This document shows, one piece after another, positions 60,601 through 64,000 of a stretch of DNA of 64,000 nt. The position numbers and the translations under genes were made by a program. The notes beneath the pieces were generated by a model. It was not told the origin of the DNA, did no database searches, and was given only the letters and a program-made list of their open reading frames with translations. Source of the stretch: Sabellastarte sp. h YS-2021 (Eukaryota; Annelida; Polychaeta; Sabellida; Sabellidae). Position 1 is the stretch's first letter; each line of letters begins with the position of its first letter. The stretch covers positions 97,172,221 through 97,236,220 of the forward strand of contig OZ024931.1 of NCBI GenBank assembly GCA_964017235.1, in the 5' to 3' direction.

Positions 60601-60881
60601 TTGAAAATTTTAATTACTTAAATGTAGCCTTCACAAGCTACAAGCTTACCATGTGGAACTGAATGCTGATCTTGGAAGGCCGCTGGCATCCGGCCAACGT
60701 CCAAGAAAAATAGACATTTATAGTTGGCCGTATCCTCAGGTTGTACTCTCGTGGCACTCTTCTCAATTCTTCCTCCTTTTTTCATTGCAATGTTGACCCA
60801 TACCCCTCAGTAATACACCGGGGAAGCAGGGTGGGACTCTCTTCAGTTCCACATGGTAATAGCTTACCATGTGGAACTGAA
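60601..60881. mobile_element. TE2, right arm partly deleted
   Basis: Type A form, which shows that the chimera junction lies upstream. Confidence 0.8.
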
Positions 60882-62648
60882 TCCAACCATCTGGTGGAGG
60901 GATTACAACTGAGACTGGAAGGAGTCAATTTAATCCCAACCATCTGGTGGAGGGATTACAACTGAGACTGGAAGAAGTCAATTTTTCTTGGATTTGAATT
61001 AATAAATAGAATGAATGTTTTAGAAAATGCCAGTCTGAGTCCCATTTACAGTGCCCCGTCCCAGAGACTGAACCTGCAATAAGGCAAAAACCAGAAAGAA
61101 TAAATGACAGCACTAAAAACTGTCAGGATATTTGAATGGAGGAGAGAAGTGCAGCCTATGCTCACTTTGAGAAGTAAAAAGGCCCTAGGGCTTGAGAATC
61201 TTGTAAATTTAAGCCACCCTATAATGAGATGAAACTTGTACTGGTTCATACAGAACATACATACTCCCTGTAAATGGGGAATAACAACCTTCTAGCCATC
61301 TAGCCTTGCCAGAGGCATTAATACATATAGTACAGACCCAACTGTTTGCATTATATTTATTCTTCATAATGTTCTCATATATTTATTAAGCTTAAGCTTA
61401 GGTAACTGAGAAAGGCCTCTGATACAGGATTACCTATCATTTGCCCCCCAGAGAATTTCCCCTTCGCTGATAGTCCTCCAATTTCCTTTACAAAGTTATG
61501 GTTTTCCCCCAGTGATACAGTGATTATATTTTGAGTTTTCCCCTTTATATTTAAGTCATTTAGTGCTAGGAATATACATTGAATTTAGTTAATTTAGTTA
61601 GTTACACCAACTGGAGTAAAACCGGGACATGGTTTTTTATTTCTTCCCCCTCAAAAGTGCATAACTTATGTTTCATAGTCCTGTTAAAATATGAAGGGGG
61701 GTAATCACAATATCACAGGGGGAAAACCATACATTGGTTGAAAAAAGGGGGGCAATCAGTGGGGGGAAATTCAGTTAAGGGAAAATCAACAATCACCCTG
61801 ACACAGTGTGCATTATGGCAAAAAAAATTTACACTTGCATTATGGTTTTAGATAGCCTGGAAGGCCAGGCTATTGGCCATGAATCAAGAATAGAGAAAAA
61901 AGACATCAAGTAACATAAACACCACTTTATTTACTGTAACACTTCAGCAATTTCCTGTGAATATTTTTGACAAATTTTGTTGAATAGAAATTAAATGTTG
62001 ACTGCATTATCATACTTTGAATTGTACAGCATTTAACAGACTTTGAATGTATGAAATGAACTTATCATGTAGATCTGGTTAAAAAGGGAAATTCATGAAA
62101 TATTTTTTTAGGGATGAGAGAAATTAAACAGAATAATAGGCAAAAGTTTTACAGTAAGATTCAGTGAAAAAAGAGAACAGGGAACTTTGTTGAAGCCAAC
62201 ATAATTCATTTAATTTATAAACCTTATTTGTGATTTAGATGGAGATCTTTGCAGTTTTAAGTAAAGTAGGAACAAGTAAGACATGGTTATGTTAGTAGTG
62301 TGGAGTTACATTGAACAACACTAGTTGAAATAATGTTTATTTTGTAAGCTCGATTGGTTGCTTAATATACTACAGTTACATTCAAAATACCTTAGATGAT
62401 TTTGTGAGCTGAAAAGGGTTGATGAAAAAAGAAAGAAAAATTTATAACTGTTAAGATTCCATTAATAGATAATCACATTTTTGCTGAATCTTTTAATCTT
62501 GTGATATTTTAACAAACTCCCTTCCCCACACTAAACTTGAACCAAATAGCAAGGATTTTTGACATTCAACTTGTATATTCAGACTCTACTGTATTATGGT
62601 TAATGAAAAGTGCATGTCTCATCTTTTGTGTAATGCTGGGGAAAAATT

Positions 62649-62980
62649 TTGCAAATTTAATAAGTAAATTAAATTTTTATAAGTTAATACCCTATCCAAT
62701 GGACAATATGCTTAACCGGTCGGCGCAGACCGGCCCGCCAAACGTCAGAAAAAGACGTCCTGTGTTTCCACCGGCTGGCTGGTCCGTAGAACTGTGCACT
62801 CCCCAGATGGCGCCTCGTACTTCCTTCCTGTCCAGACAACCTGACATCATAGCATCTTTTTCGTTGTCTAAAACTCTTTGACCCCTAGTAAGCTGATAGC
62901 GGGGTCGGTGGGAGGGTCTTGTGTGTCCATTGGATAGGGTATTAACTTATAAACATTGAATTTACTTATTAAATTTGCAA
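62649..62980 (+). mobile_element. TE1 element, plus copy
   Basis: TIRs intact. An AATAGCAAGG word about 95 bp upstream is shared with unit 3 only. Confidence 0.85.
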
Positions 62981-63121
62981 TTTTATTGCGTTAATACATC
63001 CATCCAATGGACAATATGCTGAATAACTACCGCTTGGTCGGCGGGTAAGTTACTAGGGACTTATGTGAACTCACAAATGATAGCAAATTTTAACCTATGG
63101 TCTAGGCTGACTTTGTTAGGA

Positions 63122-63158
63122 GACCTATAGGTCCAGGCCTGGATTGACCTTAAGGTCA
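63122..63158. repeat. Three adjacent perfect palindromes
   Basis: Unchanged. Confidence 0.9.
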
Positions 63159-63385
63159 GGAAACCCTGTAAGGCCTTGGTCGGTTGCCAACAGCCGGTTA
63201 CCCGGGGCTATACCGATGTCGCCCCCCCTTTTTAACAGACCTGCTCTGAGGTAGGGGAAGAGAGGGATGAGTTCAGTCCCAGAAAGCACATAAACCTCCC
63301 GAAGGAAGCACGTCGTATTATATAGTATGTGCATGTAGAACTGTTAACATTATGTACATACATACAAATCTCCTCAATCTAAGGG

Positions 63386-64000
63386 TCACTTGTGGTTCTG
63401 CTGAGCAGCCAACACCGAGCCCAATTGGTAAAGCTCTGAGTCAGCCCAAGCCACACCTTTCAGATAGAACAGTGTGAAGGTATTAAACTATTAAGTGACT
63501 TCAGTGGTAGGCTGACAAGAATGGATCTAAGGAGACTCCCGACTGGAAGCCCTTAGGAGCAGCAAAGGCCCTGACATCATGAGCTTTTAACTTGATGTAA
63601 AGGGTGGGCCTCCTGGTCAGAGAGCTCATAACATAGGATCACAGTCTGCTTGATCCAAGAGGAGATAGAGGCAGGTGAGGTGTCTTGTTGGACACTTTCC
63701 TAAAGGAGACAAAACCACTTCCTTATTCTGTCTGAGGCCCTGTCCAGATAGTAGCGCAATGCTCTGACCGGAAAGAGGGACCTGTCAGACTTGAGGGACC
63801 TATCCAGAGTTTGGGCCAGGGCTGGTATAACCACTGGGGCCACACTGTCTGGACCCTCTTTGGCCAGCTGATTCTTGAAACGAAAGCTGGGTGATGGATA
63901 CAGGAACACCTGTGATCAAACAGATTGGAGTCTGATATTCCTGTTTTGCCAAGCATGAATCTCACTTCTGCACTTGCCTGACCCAAGGGCCAAGAGGATA
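63386..64000 (-). pseudogene. DIRS tyrosine recombinase remnant, cut by window end
   Basis: Stop codon at 63386-63388; C-terminal and catalytic parts present with the usual lesions. Private ATTGGAGTCTG (others ATTGGTGTCTG) near 63925. Confidence 0.88.
63476..64000. repeat. Macrosatellite unit 7, partial, begins as type B
   Basis: The first 525 bp of another unit. CTGACCGG near 63763 is the B form, so a B-type start follows the chimeric unit 6 where strict alternation would predict A. The array continues past the window. Confidence 0.93.

Larger units (their letters stand above)
52922..63475. repeat. Macrosatellite unit 6, B-to-A chimera
   Basis: 10,554 bp, which equals a type A unit less the 14 bp that type B lacks. 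Type B markers run to about 57720 (LFAMRF, KEFQDL, CTGGCAGGC, AATCCGTCAT). From about 58280 the markers are type A (CTGCGTGCC, GTCCATCAG, CATTATCGG, ATTAATATTG, short TE2). Between 56085 and 57720 markers of both kinds are mixed. Confidence 0.95.

Noticed and set aside
1-64000. Ribosomal DNA or histone gene array (the unit length would fit)
   Set aside because: No rRNA-like conserved blocks and no histone reading frames were found in the unit.
1-64000. CRISPR array or bacterial mobile system
   Set aside because: The repeats are kilobases long with no spacer structure, there are no operons, and the recognised proteins are eukaryotic retroelements.

Overview
The window is eukaryotic, most likely from an animal, and lies entirely inside a tandem array. 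One ~10.6 kb unit is repeated six times in full (starts at 1, 10569, 21173, 31741, 42354 and 52922), and a seventh copy begins at 63476 and runs off the end. I see no intact host gene. What can be recognised is dead transposable-element sequence: a DIRS-type tyrosine-recombinase retrotransposon, a LINE 3' end, a tRNA-like SINE head and three inverted-repeat (MITE-like) elements. These, together with CpG-biased differences between units, point to a metazoan. A lancelet, echinoderm, mollusc or cnidarian would all fit, because DIRS elements of this type are common there, but the sequence does not let me choose.

Layout of one unit (unit 1 numbers): DIRS tyrosine recombinase (minus, continuing from the left edge to 984); DIRS reverse transcriptase/RNase H (minus, 955-2516); a non-coding stretch rich in GTAACCAG-like words (2517-3357); a 627-bp segment that is inverted in unit 1 only (3358-3984); a promoter-like block with E-boxes, a perfect CRE and a TATA-like box (4040-4230); element TE1 in minus orientation (4887-5080); a tRNA-like SINE head (5280-5368); a LINE 3' end with an ATTAG tail (5640-6080); a 155-bp tandem duplication (6081-6340); element TE3 with a 9-bp target-site duplication (6342-6594); five ~150-bp monomers carrying an AAGATGGC-like core (6711-7450); element TE2 (7695-7975); a 53-bp duplication (7976-8080); a C-run/G-run inverted repeat (8535-8880); an AT-rich stretch; a second TE1 copy in plus orientation (9742-10073); and three adjacent perfect palindromes (10215-10251) just beyond the DIRS 3' end (10479).

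The units alternate between two subtypes. Units 1, 3 and 5 are type A (each 10,568 bp). Units 2 and 4 are type B (10,604 and 10,613 bp). The array is therefore a higher-order repeat of ~21.2 kb A-B dimers. Unit 6 begins as B and ends as A (10,554 bp), and unit 7 begins as B again, which is the trace of a crossover or long conversion between subtypes. The disabling lesions I checked in the DIRS element (a deleted RT active site, a stop in RNase H, a frameshift in the recombinase) recur in the units, so the transposons were dead before the unit was amplified. The array is best read as a young macrosatellite built from old transposon debris, kept similar by recombination and apparently CpG-methylated in the germ line.
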